A stretch of 64,000 nucleotides of DNA from Streptomyces xanthophaeus (GTDB taxonomy: Bacteria > Actinomycetota > Actinomycetes > Streptomycetales > Streptomycetaceae), in contig NZ_CP076543.1 in NCBI RefSeq assembly GCF_030440515.1, forward strand, positions 4,059,501 through 4,123,500, given 5' to 3'. Positions 1-9,717 of the stretch are shown here, one piece after another. Below the pieces are notes generated by a model, which saw only the letters and a program-made list of their open reading frames with translations, made no database searches and was not told where the DNA came from. Numbering within the stretch: position 1 is the first letter of the stretch; the number at the start of each line of letters is the position of its first letter. The position numbers and the translations under genes were made by a program.

Positions 1-19
1 GACGTACGCCTGAGGACGG

Positions 20-59
20 TTGCCGAGCATGAACATACTCGGTATACATACCGAGTATG
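20..59 (+). promoter_or_regulatory. Promoter and palindromic operator of the padR gene
   Basis: A -35-like TTGCCG (20-25) lies 17 bp before a -10-like TATACA (43-48). Transcription would then start at about 55-57, on the padR start codon. A perfect inverted repeat, CATACTCGGTAT (34-45) and ATACCGAGTATG (48-59), covers the -10 and ends exactly on that ATG. PadR regulators often bind ATAC/GTAT palindromes, so self-repression is the natural reading. This is inferred from sequence only. Confidence 0.7.
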
Positions 60-710
60 TCGATCCGTCACGGGCTACTCGCCCTGCTGGAACGGGGTCC
101 TCGGTACGGCTCCCAGCTGCGCACCGAGTTCGAATCCCGCACCGGCTCCACCTGGCCCCTCAACGTCGGGCAGGTGTACACGACCCTCGCCCGTCTCGAA
201 CGGGACGGCCTCGTCGCCCCCGGCGGCGAGGACGCAGCCGGCCACACCCTCTACGCCATCACCGACGCCGGGCGCACCGAGCTGCTCCAGTGGTACGAGC
301 GGCCCGTCGACCGGGCCAACCCGCCCCGCGACGAGCTGTCCATCAAGCTCGCCATGGCCGTGGGCGCCCCCGGCGTGGACATCCGCTCGGTCATCCAGTC
401 GCAGCGGCACGCCACGATCAAGGCGATGCAGGACTACACCCGGCTCAAAGCCACGGCGCTCGCCGCGGTCGAGACCGGCCGGTCCCGCGAACGCGACGAC
501 GTGGCCTGGCTGCTCGTCCTGGAACAGCTGATCTTCCAGACCGAGGCCGAGGCCCGCTGGCTCGACCACTGCGAAGCCCGGCTCGTCCGGCTCTCCCTGC
601 CGGCCGACCGGAGAGCCGCGGAACCCGAACGACCCCAGGCCGCCGCAGCCGGGACCCCGGCCCCGACCACCACCACCCCGCCCCGTACCGCTCGTACGCG
701 CCGTGGCTGA
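57..710 (+). CDS. PadR family transcriptional regulator
   Basis: This is a 217-residue PadR regulator. The N-terminal winged helix (about residues 1-80) opens with the family-typical SIRHGLLALLERGPRYGSQL and continues with a VYTTLARLERDGLV recognition segment. The C-terminal half (about 90-180) is the helical dimerisation region, followed by a Pro/Thr-rich tail. There is no Shine-Dalgarno in front of ATG 57 and the predicted transcription start coincides with it, so the mRNA is probably leaderless. The ABC ATPase gene starts 25 bp downstream and the permease follows it. The likely role is control of this three-gene ABC unit in response to a membrane-active compound; the inducer is unknown. 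Confidence 0.9.
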   Translation: MSIRHGLLALLERGPRYGSQLRTEFESRTGSTWPLNVGQVYTTLARLERDGLVAPGGEDAAGHTLYAITDAGRTELLQWYERPVDRANPPRDELSIKLAMAVGAPGVDIRSVIQSQRHATIKAMQDYTRLKATALAAVETGRSRERDDVAWLLVLEQLIFQTEAEARWLDHCEARLVRLSLPADRRAAEPERPQAAAAGTPAPTTTTPPRTARTRRG

Positions 711-735
711 ACCACCGTTCCAGGGGGGACACTCC

Positions 736-1478
<743 letters not shown>

Positions 1479-1482
<4 letters not shown>

Positions 1483-4340
1483 CCGCTCCGCTCCAAGGCT
1501 GGTACCACTCCTGGGTCGCGGCCCTGCGCATAGCCCGCCGCGACGCCTGGCGCGCCAAGGGCCGCAGCGCCCTCGTCCTCGCGATGCTCGCCCTGCCGAT
1601 CGTCGGGGTGAGCGCCGCCGACCTCACGCTGCGCAGCGCCGAACTCTCCCCCGAGCAGGCCGTCACCCGGACGCTCGGCGACGCCGACGCCCGGGTCAGC
1701 CACTCGCACATCTCCGGGCCCGTCAACCAGACCCCCGACGGCACGAGATCCGTGCCCGTCGGCGGCTACAAGGACTACGACCCCTCGAAGGCCTCGCGGG
1801 AGAAGCCGGAACCGGTGGAGTCCCTGCTCCCGGCCGGTTCCCAGGTCCTCAAGGACAGCAGCGGCTACACCAAGGTCCGCACCACGCACGGGCTGCTCGA
1901 CACCCAGCTGCGCGAAATCGACACGCACAGCCCCCTGATGAAGGGCATGATCACGCTCAACCGCGGCCGGCTGCCCGAGGCCCCGGGCGAGGTCATCGCC
2001 ACCCAGGCCTTCCTGAAGGACTCCGGCCTCTTCGTCGGCTCCTCGGTCACCCCGCGCGGCGCACCCTCCCCGCACAAGATCGTCGGCGCCTACGAGCTGC
2101 CGGACGAACTCGGGCGCCCCGAGATCATCGCCCCGCCCGGGACGCTGATCGCCCCGCTGAACAAGGCGCTGCTGGCGTCCGGCGGGCGCACCGTGACCGC
2201 CGACGAGAAGTACCTCGTCAAGGTCGGCGGCGCGGGTGTCACCTGGGACGCGGTCAAGGCGGCCAACACCAAGGGCCTGGTCGTCGTCTCCCGCGCCGTC
2301 ATCCTCGACCCGCCCGCCGACTCCGATGTCCCGCTCTACCGGGACGAGCCGAAGGCGATGTACGAGAACAACGGCAACAAAGCCGTCGAGATGGCCATCC
2401 TGGCCACCATCGTGGGCCTGGCCATGCTGGAGATCTGCCTGCTCGCCGGACCGGCCTTCGCGGTCGGCGCCCGCCGCTCGCGCCGCCAGCTGGGCCTGGT
2501 CGGCGCCAACGGCGGCGACCGGCGCCACATCCGCTCCATCGTGCTCTCCGGCGGCCTGGTCATCGGCGCCGTCGCCGCCGTCACCGGCACCGTCGTCGGC
2601 GTCCTGCTCACCGTCGTGCTGCGGCCGGTGCTGGAGGACACCCTCGGCAACCGCTTCGGCGGCCTCGACTTCCGCCCGCTGGAGCTGGCAGGCATCGCCC
2701 TGCTCGCCGTGATCACCGGCCTGCTGGCCGCGATCGTCCCGGCCGTCACCGCCTCCCGGCAGACCGTGCTGGCCTCGCTGACCGGCCGCCGCGGCATCCG
2801 CCGCGCCAACCGGGTACTGCCCGTCCTCGGCCTGGGCGCCGTCGCCGCCGGCGCCGCGATCGCCCTCTACGGCACCACCTCGGAGCTGGGCAGCACCGTC
2901 GTCGCGGGCGGCAGCGCCCTCGCCGAACTCGGCATCGTCGCCCTCACGCCGGTCCTTGTCGGCCTGTTCGGCCGGCTCGGGCGGTGGCTGCCGCTGTCGC
3001 CGCGGCTCGCGCTGCGCGACGCCGTGCGCAACCGCGGGCGTACGGCCCCCGCCGTGGCCGCCGTACTGGCCGCCGTCGCCGGAACGGTCGCCGTGGCGAC
3101 CTACCAGCAGAGCTACGACGTCCAGATGCGCCACGAGTACCGGGCCGAGCTGCCGCACGGCACCGGACTGCTGGAGACCGGCGAGAACAGCGCCTACAAG
3201 GAGGTGCCCGCGCTGCGCGAGGCCCTCGCCCGGGAACTGCCGCTGGCGCAGCGGGCGGACATCGACCGGGTGGTCGTCGGCAGGCCGGGCTGCGAGTCGT
3301 TCTCCGGGGACCCCGGCTGCGGCCGCGCCGAGATCATCACGCCCAAGGAGCAGCGCTGCCCGCTCTACGAGGACGCCAAGGGCAGCGCGGCCTTCCCCGA
3401 GGCGCAGCGCAAGGAACTGCGCCAGGACTGGCGCTGCCAGGAATCCCGGTTCGGCACGCGGCATTCCGTCCTCGTCGGCGACGAGAAGGTGCTGGGCGTG
3501 CTCGCGGTGACCGACCCGGGCTCCGTGGCCGCCCTCAAGGCCGGCCAGGCCGTCTCCTTCGACAAGCGCCAGGTCAGGCACGGCCAGATCACCCTGCGGA
3601 TCATCACCGAGCAGGGCGAGGACGACGTCATGACCGGGCACTACCCCGATACGCCCGGTGAGGACAAGGTCTTCCCCGTCCACGTGGCTCCCGACTCGGC
3701 CCAGAGCTGGGGCGTCGAGCTGATCCTGCCGCCCTCGGCGGTCAAGGCCGCCGGACTGGCCACCGCGCCCGTGGGCTCGTACTTCAGCCTCGACGGGGCG
3801 GCGTCCAGCGAGCAGCGCCAGAGGATGGACGGGGAGATCGACCGGACGGGCGTGGAGGCCTCCCTGCGCATCGAGGCGGGCTACGAGGGCGACAACAGCC
3901 TCGTCATGCTGGCCCTCGCCGTCTTCGCGGGACTCGTCACCATCGGCGCGGCCGGCATCGCCACCGGGCTGGCCCAGGCGGATGCCGAGGCCGACCTGAA
4001 GACGCTGGCCGCGGTGGGCGCGGCGCCGCGGGTACGGCGGACGCTGAGCGGCTTCCAGTGCGGGGTGGTCGCCCTGATGGGCGTCGTCCTGGGCTCGGCG
4101 GCCGGGATCCTGCCCGCCGTCGGCCTGCGCCTGACGGAACAGCGGGAAGCGGAGGCGCTCTACCGGGAGTCGATCGAACAGGGCTTCGCGGCGGTGACGG
4201 AAGCGGTGCCGTACGTACCGATCTCCCTGCCGTGGGAGACCCTCGGCGGGCTGCTCGTCGTGGTTCCGCTGGGCGCGGCCCTGCTGGCGGCCCTGGTCAC
4301 CCGCTCCAGCGGCGCGCTGGCCCGCCGGGCCGCGGGGTAG
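1479..4340 (+). CDS. FtsX-like ABC transporter permease, two FtsX domains
   Basis: This is a 953-residue membrane protein. It has an N-terminal membrane anchor (about 30-50), a large extracytoplasmic domain to about residue 300, and a first FtsX block of three helices (about 305-430). More helices follow near 445-500 and 525-545, then a second extracytoplasmic domain (about 550-800), and a C-terminal FtsX block (about 805-945) ending in a Leu/Ala-rich helix. The duplicated FtsX layout is common in actinobacterial permeases paired with a PadR regulator. The second extracytoplasmic domain has a small Cys-rich patch (GRPGCESF, DPGCGRAE, EQRCPLYE). It probably exports or extracts a hydrophobic molecule, or senses an antibiotic; the substrate is unknown. 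Confidence 0.9.
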
Positions 4341-4370
4341 GGCCAGGGGCTGGGACCGGTGCCGCGCTTG

Positions 4371-4410
4371 GTGCCCCCGTACAGGGTGGATCACGACTGT
4401 ACGGGGGCAC
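4371..4410 (+). terminator. Hairpin terminator after the ABC operon
   Basis: A perfect 14-bp stem (4371-4384 with 4397-4410) encloses a 12-nt loop. There is no U-tract, as is usual for high-G+C actinobacterial terminators. It lies between the permease stop and bpa and would insulate the two. Confidence 0.7.
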
Positions 4411-4447
4411 ACCGTGTGAGTACGGAGGTGTGCGAGAGAATGACGGC

Positions 4448-4987
4448 ATGGAGATGCCGAGGAGTGAACGGTCGCAGGACAGCCCCCCGCACGTCCTGAT
4501 CGTGGGACAGGACGGGACGGCGGTCGGCGACGCCGATGACGAGTCGCGCGAGGTCCCGGTGACGGAAATGGTCGAACAGCCCGCCAAGGTCATGCGGATC
4601 GGCAGCATGATCAAGCAACTCCTGGAAGAGGTACGTGCCGCGCCTCTCGACGAGGCGAGCCGGGTCCGGCTCAAGGACATCCATGCCGCGTCGGTCAAGG
4701 AGCTGGAGGACGGCCTGGCTCCGGAGCTCGTGGAGGAACTGGAGCGCCTGTCGCTCCCGTTCACCGAGGAGGCCATTCCCTCCGAGGCCGAACTCCGGAT
4801 CGCCCAGGCTCAGTTGGTGGGCTGGCTGGAGGGCCTCTTCCACGGCATCCAGACGGCCCTGTTCGCGCAGCAGATGGCGGCGCGGGCGCAGTTGGAGCAG
4901 ATGCGCCGCGCCCTCCCGCCGGGCGGGCCGCACGACGACGACGAGGACGGCGGCCACGGCGCGATCCGCTCGGGCCCCTACCTCTAG
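4448..4987 (+). CDS. bpa: Bacterial proteasome activator Bpa/PafE
   Basis: This 179-residue protein matches the bacterial proteasome activator family (DUF2587). The family forms an ATP-independent ring that opens the 20S proteasome gate for unfolded substrates. A variable N-terminus precedes a helical core (about 55-160) containing MIKQLLEEVRAAPLDEASR and GWLEGLFHGIQTALFAQQM. After an Asp-rich linker it ends in G-P-Y-L, matching the C-terminal docking tail that inserts into proteasome pockets (GQYL in Mycobacterium). ATG 448 relative to 4000 is not certain: GTG 4430 is in frame but sits on the GGAGG. The gene stands alone between two hairpins. Confidence 0.88.
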   Translation: MEMPRSERSQDSPPHVLIVGQDGTAVGDADDESREVPVTEMVEQPAKVMRIGSMIKQLLEEVRAAPLDEASRVRLKDIHAASVKELEDGLAPELVEELERLSLPFTEEAIPSEAELRIAQAQLVGWLEGLFHGIQTALFAQQMAARAQLEQMRRALPPGGPHDDDEDGGHGAIRSGPYL

Positions 4988-5007
4988 CCCAGAGGCGGAC
5001 AGCAGAA

Positions 5008-5051
5008 AAGCGGGTCCGGCCCACGCCCCACCGGCGCGGCCGGACCCGCTT
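5008..5051. terminator. Strong hairpin terminator after bpa
   Basis: A perfect 14-bp stem, AAGCGGGTCCGGCC (5008-5021) with its complement (5038-5051), encloses a 16-nt loop and begins 20 bases after the bpa stop. Confidence 0.85.
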
Positions 5052-5081
5052 CCGCCGTTTCAGCCTTCTTCAGCCGTCTTC

Positions 5082-5217
5082 AGCCCCGCCGGCGTTCGAG
5101 GCGCCACCTGAGCCCCGCCGGCGTTCGAGGCGCCACCTGAGCCCCGCCGGCGTTCGAGGCGCCATCTTCAGCCCCGCCGGCGTTCGAGGCGCGGGGCTCC
5201 GGGGCAGCGCCCCCGGC
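5082..5217. repeat. Tandem array of a dispersed intergenic repeat
   Basis: Four copies of AGCCCCGCCGGCGTTCGAGG start at 5082, 5111, 5140 and 5170 (periods 29, 29, 30). They are separated by GCGCCACCTG-type spacers. The last copy continues into GCGGGGCTCCGGGGC, the usual tail of this element. Single or inverted copies occur at 9611-9685 and 20535-20583. With the terminator before it, the array fills the roughly 320-bp gap between bpa and the mobA-like gene; no further gene is seen there. Confidence 0.9.
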
Positions 5218-5309
5218 AGCGGCGCCGCACCCGACGTCCGGCACGCGGGGTGGGGCCCCCGAGAAGTGCGGCTCCCGGCCAGGGACATGGCCGCCGCATA
5301 CTCAAGGAC

Positions 5310-6173
5310 ATGAGCTACGACGCGATCGTGCTGGCCGGCGGCGCCGCCCGGCGACTCGGCGGGGCCGACAAGCCCGCACTGAGCGTCGGCGGCCGCGCAC
5401 TCCTCGACCGCGTCCTCGACGCCTGCCCGGACGCCCGGACCACCGTCGTGGTCGGCGGTCGCCGCCCCACCGCACGCCCGGTGCACTGGACCCGCGAGGA
5501 CCCGCCCGGCGGCGGCCCCGTGGCCGCGCTGGACGCCGGGCTGCGCCGGACCACCGCCGAGCAGGTCCTCGTACTCTCCGCAGACCTGCCGTTCCTCGAC
5601 CGGGAGACCGTACGGGCCCTGCTGGACGCCCCCGGCAGGGACGGGGCGATGCTGCGCGACCCCGACGGCCGGGACCAGCCGCTGGTCGCCGCCTACCGGG
5701 CCGAGCCGCTGCGCCGCGAGATCGCCCTGCTCGCCGCCGAGCACGGCACCCTCACCGGGCTCCCGCTCCGTGCCCTCACCGCCGAACTGGACCTCTCCCG
5801 TGTCACATCGCGGCCACTTGCCTCCTTCGACTGCGACACCTGGGACGATCTCGCCGCCGCCCGCGCCAGGATCAGGGAGCATGGAAGCGTGCTGGACCAA
5901 TGGATCACCGCCGTCAAGAACGAGCTGGGCATCGACCTCCCCGTCGACACCAAGACCCTGCTCGACCTCGCCCGGGACGCCGCCCACGGCGTCGCCCGGC
6001 CCGCCGCCCCGCTGACCACCTTCCTGGTCGGCTACGCGGCCGCCCACGCCGCCGCCACCGGCGCCGACCCCGCCCAGGCCGTCGCCGAGGCCTCCCGCAA
6101 GGCGGCCGACCTGGCGCTGCGGTGGGCCGACGAGGCAGCGGCCGACACCGCCGAACAGAACGGCTCCGGATGA
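5310..6173 (+). CDS. MobA-like nucleotidyltransferase fused to a DUF6457 domain
   Basis: This is a 287-residue fusion. Residues 1-190 are a MobA-type NTP transferase with the nucleotide loop LAGGAARRLGGADKP and the metal-site segment VLSADLPFL. MobA attaches GMP to molybdenum cofactor. After a short linker, residues 200-280 (LDQWITAVKNELGIDLPVDT and onward) match a small helical domain of unknown function, DUF6457, which in actinobacteria is found fused to or beside MobA. ATG 5310 gives the canonical MSYDAIVLAGG start. The stop overlaps moeA (ATGA), so both act in molybdopterin maturation. Confidence 0.87.
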   Translation: MSYDAIVLAGGAARRLGGADKPALSVGGRALLDRVLDACPDARTTVVVGGRRPTARPVHWTREDPPGGGPVAALDAGLRRTTAEQVLVLSADLPFLDRETVRALLDAPGRDGAMLRDPDGRDQPLVAAYRAEPLRREIALLAAEHGTLTGLPLRALTAELDLSRVTSRPLASFDCDTWDDLAAARARIREHGSVLDQWITAVKNELGIDLPVDTKTLLDLARDAAHGVARPAAPLTTFLVGYAAAHAAATGADPAQAVAEASRKAADLALRWADEAAADTAEQNGSG

Positions 6174-7495
6174 CCCCCACGAACTCCGCCGAGCAGGCCC
6201 TCGACGAGGCCCTGGCGCTGGTCAGCCGTGCCCCGGAGGGCGGCACCGGCGGCGCCGGAGGCGGCGCGGGCGGCCACCGCGCGTCCGGCTGGCAGCGGGC
6301 CCGGGACACCGCCACCCACGCCGGGAGCAGGGTGCGGCCCCGCACCCACCGCGTGCCCCTCGCGGACGCCCTCGGCGAGGTCCTGGCCACCCCCCTGGAC
6401 GCACTGACCGACCTGCCGTCCTTCGACACCTCCGCCATGGACGGCTGGGCCGTCGCGGGTCCCGGTCCCTGGAGCGTGCGCGCCGGGAGCGGCGTCCTGG
6501 CCGGCTCCGAGCGGCCGGAGCCCCTCACCGACGGCGAGGCCGTACGGATCGCCACCGGCGCCCGGATCCCCGCCGACGCCACCGCCGTCATCCGCAGCGA
6601 GCACTGCCGCGAGGCCGGCACCCAGCTCTTCGCGGACCGGCCCGTCCTCACCGGCCAGGAGATCCGCCCGCGGGGCCAGGAGTGCCGCTCCGGCGACCTG
6701 CTGCTGCCCGCCGGCTCCCTGGTCACCCCGGCCGTGCTGGGGCTCGCCGCGGCCGCCGGGTACGACGAGCTGACCACCCGGCCCCGCCCCCGCGTGGAGA
6801 TCCTGGTGCTCGGCGACGAGCTCCTCACCGAAGGCCTCCCGCACGAGGGGCTGGTCCGCGACGCCCTCAGCCCCATGCTCGGTCCCTGGATGGAGCGCCT
6901 CGGCGCCGAAGTCATCGGCACGCGGCGGCTCGGCGACGACCCGGCGGGAGCCGCGGCCCTGCTGGAGGCCGTCACCACGAGCACCGCCGATGTCCTCGTC
7001 ACCACGGGCGGCACCGCCTCCGGACCCGTCGACCACGTCCACCCGGTGCTGCGCGAGGCCGGCGCCGAACTGCTGGTCGACGGGGTGGCGGTGCGCCCCG
7101 GGCACCCCATGCTGCTGGCCCGCATCGGCTCCGGGACCCCTGACGGCGACACGGTGCGCCATGTGGTCGGACTGCCCGGCAACCCGCTGGCCGCCGTCTC
7201 CGGGCTCCTGACCCTCGCCGAACCCCTGCTGCGCGCCCTCGCCGGCCGCCGCAGGCGCCCCCGCTACACGGCGCCGGTGCAGGGCGACGTGCCCGGCCAC
7301 CCGTTCGACACCCGGCTGGTCCCGGTCGTGCTGAGCGACGAGCACGCGGTGCCGCTGCGCTACCACGGGCCTGCGATGCTGCGCGGTGTGGCCGCCGCCG
7401 ACGCGCTGGCCGTCGTACCGCCCGAGGGCGCGCGGTCCGGGCAGGAGCTGGAGATTCTCGATCTGCCCTGGGCTTCTGGAGGATGTTTCACGTGA
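6170..7495 (+). CDS. moeA: Molybdopterin molybdenumtransferase MoeA
   Basis: This is a 441-residue cytoplasmic enzyme that inserts molybdate into adenylylated molybdopterin. An N-terminal MoeA domain (about 40-210) contains DLPSFDTSAMDGWAV and the ATGARIPADA segment. The central MogA-like fold (about 215-350) has EILVLGDELL and VTTGGTASGPVDHVHPVL. The family's C-terminal domain (about 365-435) follows. The first 45 residues are Gly-rich and variable. It is coupled to the MobA-like gene upstream and to the channel gene downstream, whose GTG overlaps the moeA stop. Confidence 0.93.
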   Translation: MTPTNSAEQALDEALALVSRAPEGGTGGAGGGAGGHRASGWQRARDTATHAGSRVRPRTHRVPLADALGEVLATPLDALTDLPSFDTSAMDGWAVAGPGPWSVRAGSGVLAGSERPEPLTDGEAVRIATGARIPADATAVIRSEHCREAGTQLFADRPVLTGQEIRPRGQECRSGDLLLPAGSLVTPAVLGLAAAAGYDELTTRPRPRVEILVLGDELLTEGLPHEGLVRDALSPMLGPWMERLGAEVIGTRRLGDDPAGAAALLEAVTTSTADVLVTTGGTASGPVDHVHPVLREAGAELLVDGVAVRPGHPMLLARIGSGTPDGDTVRHVVGLPGNPLAAVSGLLTLAEPLLRALAGRRRRPRYTAPVQGDVPGHPFDTRLVPVVLSDEHAVPLRYHGPAMLRGVAAADALAVVPPEGARSGQELEILDLPWASGGCFT

Positions 7496-7499
7496 AACT
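7484..7499. other. parS: parS-like ParB binding site over a translation start
   Basis: TGTTTCACGTGAAACT matches the bacterial parS consensus TGTTTCACGTGAAACA at 15 of 16 bases and contains the full 14-bp Streptomyces core GTTTCACGTGAAAC. It spans the last codons of moeA and the GTG start of the channel gene. In Streptomyces, ParB assembles on such sites clustered around oriC before sporulation septation. Confidence 0.9.
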
Positions 7500-8583
7500 G
7501 CACGGCCAGGACTCCATGGCCCGCGGCGCCGACGAGAAGCTCGTATCCCGGCGCATCAAGCTGCCCAGACGCGTGGTCGAGGCTCCGCTGAGCCAGGTCG
7601 GCAAGCGCCTGCTGATGGCCCTGTTCGTGCTCTTCCTGACGGTCTTCGTCGTGTGGCTGGACCGCGACGGCTACCACGACAACGCGAACGAGCAGGTCGA
7701 TCTCCTCGACTGCTTCTACTACGCGACGGTGACGCTGTCCACGACCGGCTACGGCGACATCGTGCCGTACAGCGACAGCGCACGGCTGATCAACATCCTG
7801 GTGATCACGCCGCTGCGCGTGCTGTTCCTGATCATCCTGGTCGGTACCACCCTGGAAGTCCTCACGGAACGGACGAGGGAAGAGTGGCGGCTCAAGCGCT
7901 GGAGGAAGAACTTGCGTGAGCACACGGTCGTCGTCGGCTTCGGCACGAAGGGCCGCTCGGCCCTTCTGACGCTGTTGGCCACCGGCCTCTCGAAGGAGCA
8001 GGTCGTCATCGTCGACCCCAGCGCCAAGGTGATCGACACTGCCAACGCGGAGGGGTTCACGGGCGTGGTCGGCGACGCCACCCGCTCCGACGTCCTGCTC
8101 CGCGCCGAGCTGCAGAAGGCCCGTCAGATCGTCATCGCCACCCAGCGGGACGACACGGCGGTCCTGGTCACCCTGACCGCCCGGCAGCTCAACCGCGGGG
8201 CGAAGATCGTCGCGGCGGTGCGCGAGGAGGAGAACGCCCCGCTGCTGCGCCAGTCCGGCGCGGACGCGGTCATCACGAGCGCGAGCGCGGCCGGCCGGCT
8301 GCTGGGCCTTTCGGTGCTCAGCCCGAGCGCGGGCACCGTGATGGAGGACCTGATCCAGCAGGGCAGCGGCCTCGACCTCATCGAACGTCCCGCCCGCAAG
8401 GCCGAGGTGGGCAGGTCGGTGCGGGACACCGAGGACCTGGTGGTGAGCGTGCTGCGCGGGCACCGGCTGCTCCCGTACGACGATCCGCACGCGAGCCCGA
8501 TCCAGCTGACGGACCGTCTCATCACCATCGTGCGGGCGGCGCCGCCGACTTCGCCCCAGGTACGGCTGGGTCCTGCCGAGTAG
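7492..8583 (+). CDS. Two-helix potassium channel with RCK (TrkA-N) domain
   Basis: This is a 363-residue membrane channel. Helix 1 is at about 40-56, the pore loop carries the K+ filter TTGYGD at 84-89, and helix 2 is at about 96-118. A cytosolic RCK domain starts with the dinucleotide motif VVVGFGTKGRS (about 137) and extends to the C-terminus. GTG 7492 is preferred because GGAGG (7478-7482) sits nine bases upstream and it overlaps the moeA stop as GTGA. ATG 7483 would touch the ribosome site. It probably gates K+ flux in response to nucleotide or ion ligands. A parS site lies across its start codon. Confidence 0.9.
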   Translation: MKLHGQDSMARGADEKLVSRRIKLPRRVVEAPLSQVGKRLLMALFVLFLTVFVVWLDRDGYHDNANEQVDLLDCFYYATVTLSTTGYGDIVPYSDSARLINILVITPLRVLFLIILVGTTLEVLTERTREEWRLKRWRKNLREHTVVVGFGTKGRSALLTLLATGLSKEQVVIVDPSAKVIDTANAEGFTGVVGDATRSDVLLRAELQKARQIVIATQRDDTAVLVTLTARQLNRGAKIVAAVREEENAPLLRQSGADAVITSASAAGRLLGLSVLSPSAGTVMEDLIQQGSGLDLIERPARKAEVGRSVRDTEDLVVSVLRGHRLLPYDDPHASPIQLTDRLITIVRAAPPTSPQVRLGPAE

Positions 8584-8609
8584 CCGCGCCGTGGCGTAGC
8601 CTCCGGGCC

Positions 8610-9587
8610 ATGCATGCGATCACCATCGAGCAGCCCGGCGGCCCCGAGGCCCTGGTCTGGGCCGACGTACCCGATCCGGTGCCGGGCGAGGGCGAGGTCC
8701 TCGTCGAGGTCGCGGCGAGCGCCGTGAACCGCGCCGACGTACTCCAGCGACAGGGGTTCTACGATCCGCCGCCCGGCGCCTCGCGCCATCCGGGGCTGGA
8801 GTGCTCCGGACGGATCGCCGCGATCGGGCCGGGGGTGTCAGGCTGGTCCGTGGGCGACGAGGTGTGCGCCCTGCTGGCGGGCGGCGGGTACGCGGAGCGG
8901 GTGGCCGTGCCGGCGGGGCAGCTGCTGCCGGTTCCGGCGGGAGTGGACCTGGTGACGGCGGCCGCGCTGCCCGAGGTCGTCACGACCGTGTGGTCCAACG
9001 TGTTCATGGTGGCGGGGCTCCGCCCCGGCGAGACCCTGCTGGTGCACGGCGGGTCCAGCGGGATCGGGACCATGGCGATCCAGCTGGCGAAGGCGGTGGG
9101 CGCGACGGTCGCCGTGACGGCGGGCGGACCGGAGAAGTTGGCGCGCTGCAAGGAGCTGGGCGCGGACATCCTGATCGACTACCGCGAGCAGGATTTCGTG
9201 GCCGCGCTGCGCGAGGCGACGGGCGGGGCCGGGGCGGACGTGATCCTGGACATCATGGGCGCGAAGTACCTCGCGCGGAACGTGGACGCCCTGGCCGTGA
9301 ACGGGCGGCTCGCGGTGATCGGGCTCCAGGGCGGGGTGAAGGCCGAGCTGAATCTCGGCGCGCTGCTGGCCAAGCGGGCGGCGATCACCGCCACCTCGCT
9401 GCGCGCACGCCCGCTGGAGGAGAAGGCGGCCATCGTCGCGGCCGTACGCGAGCACGTGTGGCCGCTGCTGGCCTCGGGGCGGATCCGCCCGGTGGTCCAC
9501 GCCACGTTCCCGATGCGGGATGCCGCTGAGGCCCACCGGGTCCTGGAATCCAGCGCCCACGTGGGCAAGCTGCTGCTCACGGTGTGA
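8610..9587 (+). CDS. NAD(P)H:quinone oxidoreductase, zinc-independent MDR family
   Basis: This is a 325-residue medium-chain dehydrogenase/reductase of the quinone oxidoreductase (QOR/PIG3) type. The GroES-like N-terminal half (1-120) has VNRADVLQRQGFY. The Rossmann half carries the nucleotide motif VHGGSSGIGTMAIQLAK (about 147-163). Catalytic zinc ligands of alcohol dehydrogenases are absent, consistent with NADPH-dependent reduction of quinones or enones. It is monocistronic, 27 bp after the channel gene and convergent to bkdC. Confidence 0.9.
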   Translation: MHAITIEQPGGPEALVWADVPDPVPGEGEVLVEVAASAVNRADVLQRQGFYDPPPGASRHPGLECSGRIAAIGPGVSGWSVGDEVCALLAGGGYAERVAVPAGQLLPVPAGVDLVTAAALPEVVTTVWSNVFMVAGLRPGETLLVHGGSSGIGTMAIQLAKAVGATVAVTAGGPEKLARCKELGADILIDYREQDFVAALREATGGAGADVILDIMGAKYLARNVDALAVNGRLAVIGLQGGVKAELNLGALLAKRAAITATSLRARPLEEKAAIVAAVREHVWPLLASGRIRPVVHATFPMRDAAEAHRVLESSAHVGKLLLTV

Positions 9588-9610
9588 GGGCTCTGCCTGC
9601 CCGGACCCGG

Positions 9611-9685
9611 TCCTCGAACGCCGGACGGGCTGGAAGATCCAGCCCCGCCGGCGTTTGAGGCGCGGGGTCCGGGGCGGAGCCCCGG
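9611..9685. repeat. Dispersed intergenic repeat, inverted pair forming hairpins
   Basis: An imperfect inverted copy (9611-9634) faces a direct copy of the same element (9638-9660) across a 3-nt loop. This gives a stem of about 23 bp with two mismatches. The tail CCGGGGC (9669-9675) pairs with GCCCCGG (9679-9685). Between the convergent quinone reductase and bkdC genes it could terminate transcription in both directions. Confidence 0.8.
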
Positions 9686-9717
9686 CAACGGCCCCGCACC
9701 TGCCCCGCGCCGCACGG

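Noticed and set aside
5082..5217. Regular 29-bp repeats resembling a CRISPR array
   Set aside because: Spacers are only about ten bases and nearly identical, and there are no cas genes; it is a tandem intergenic repeat.
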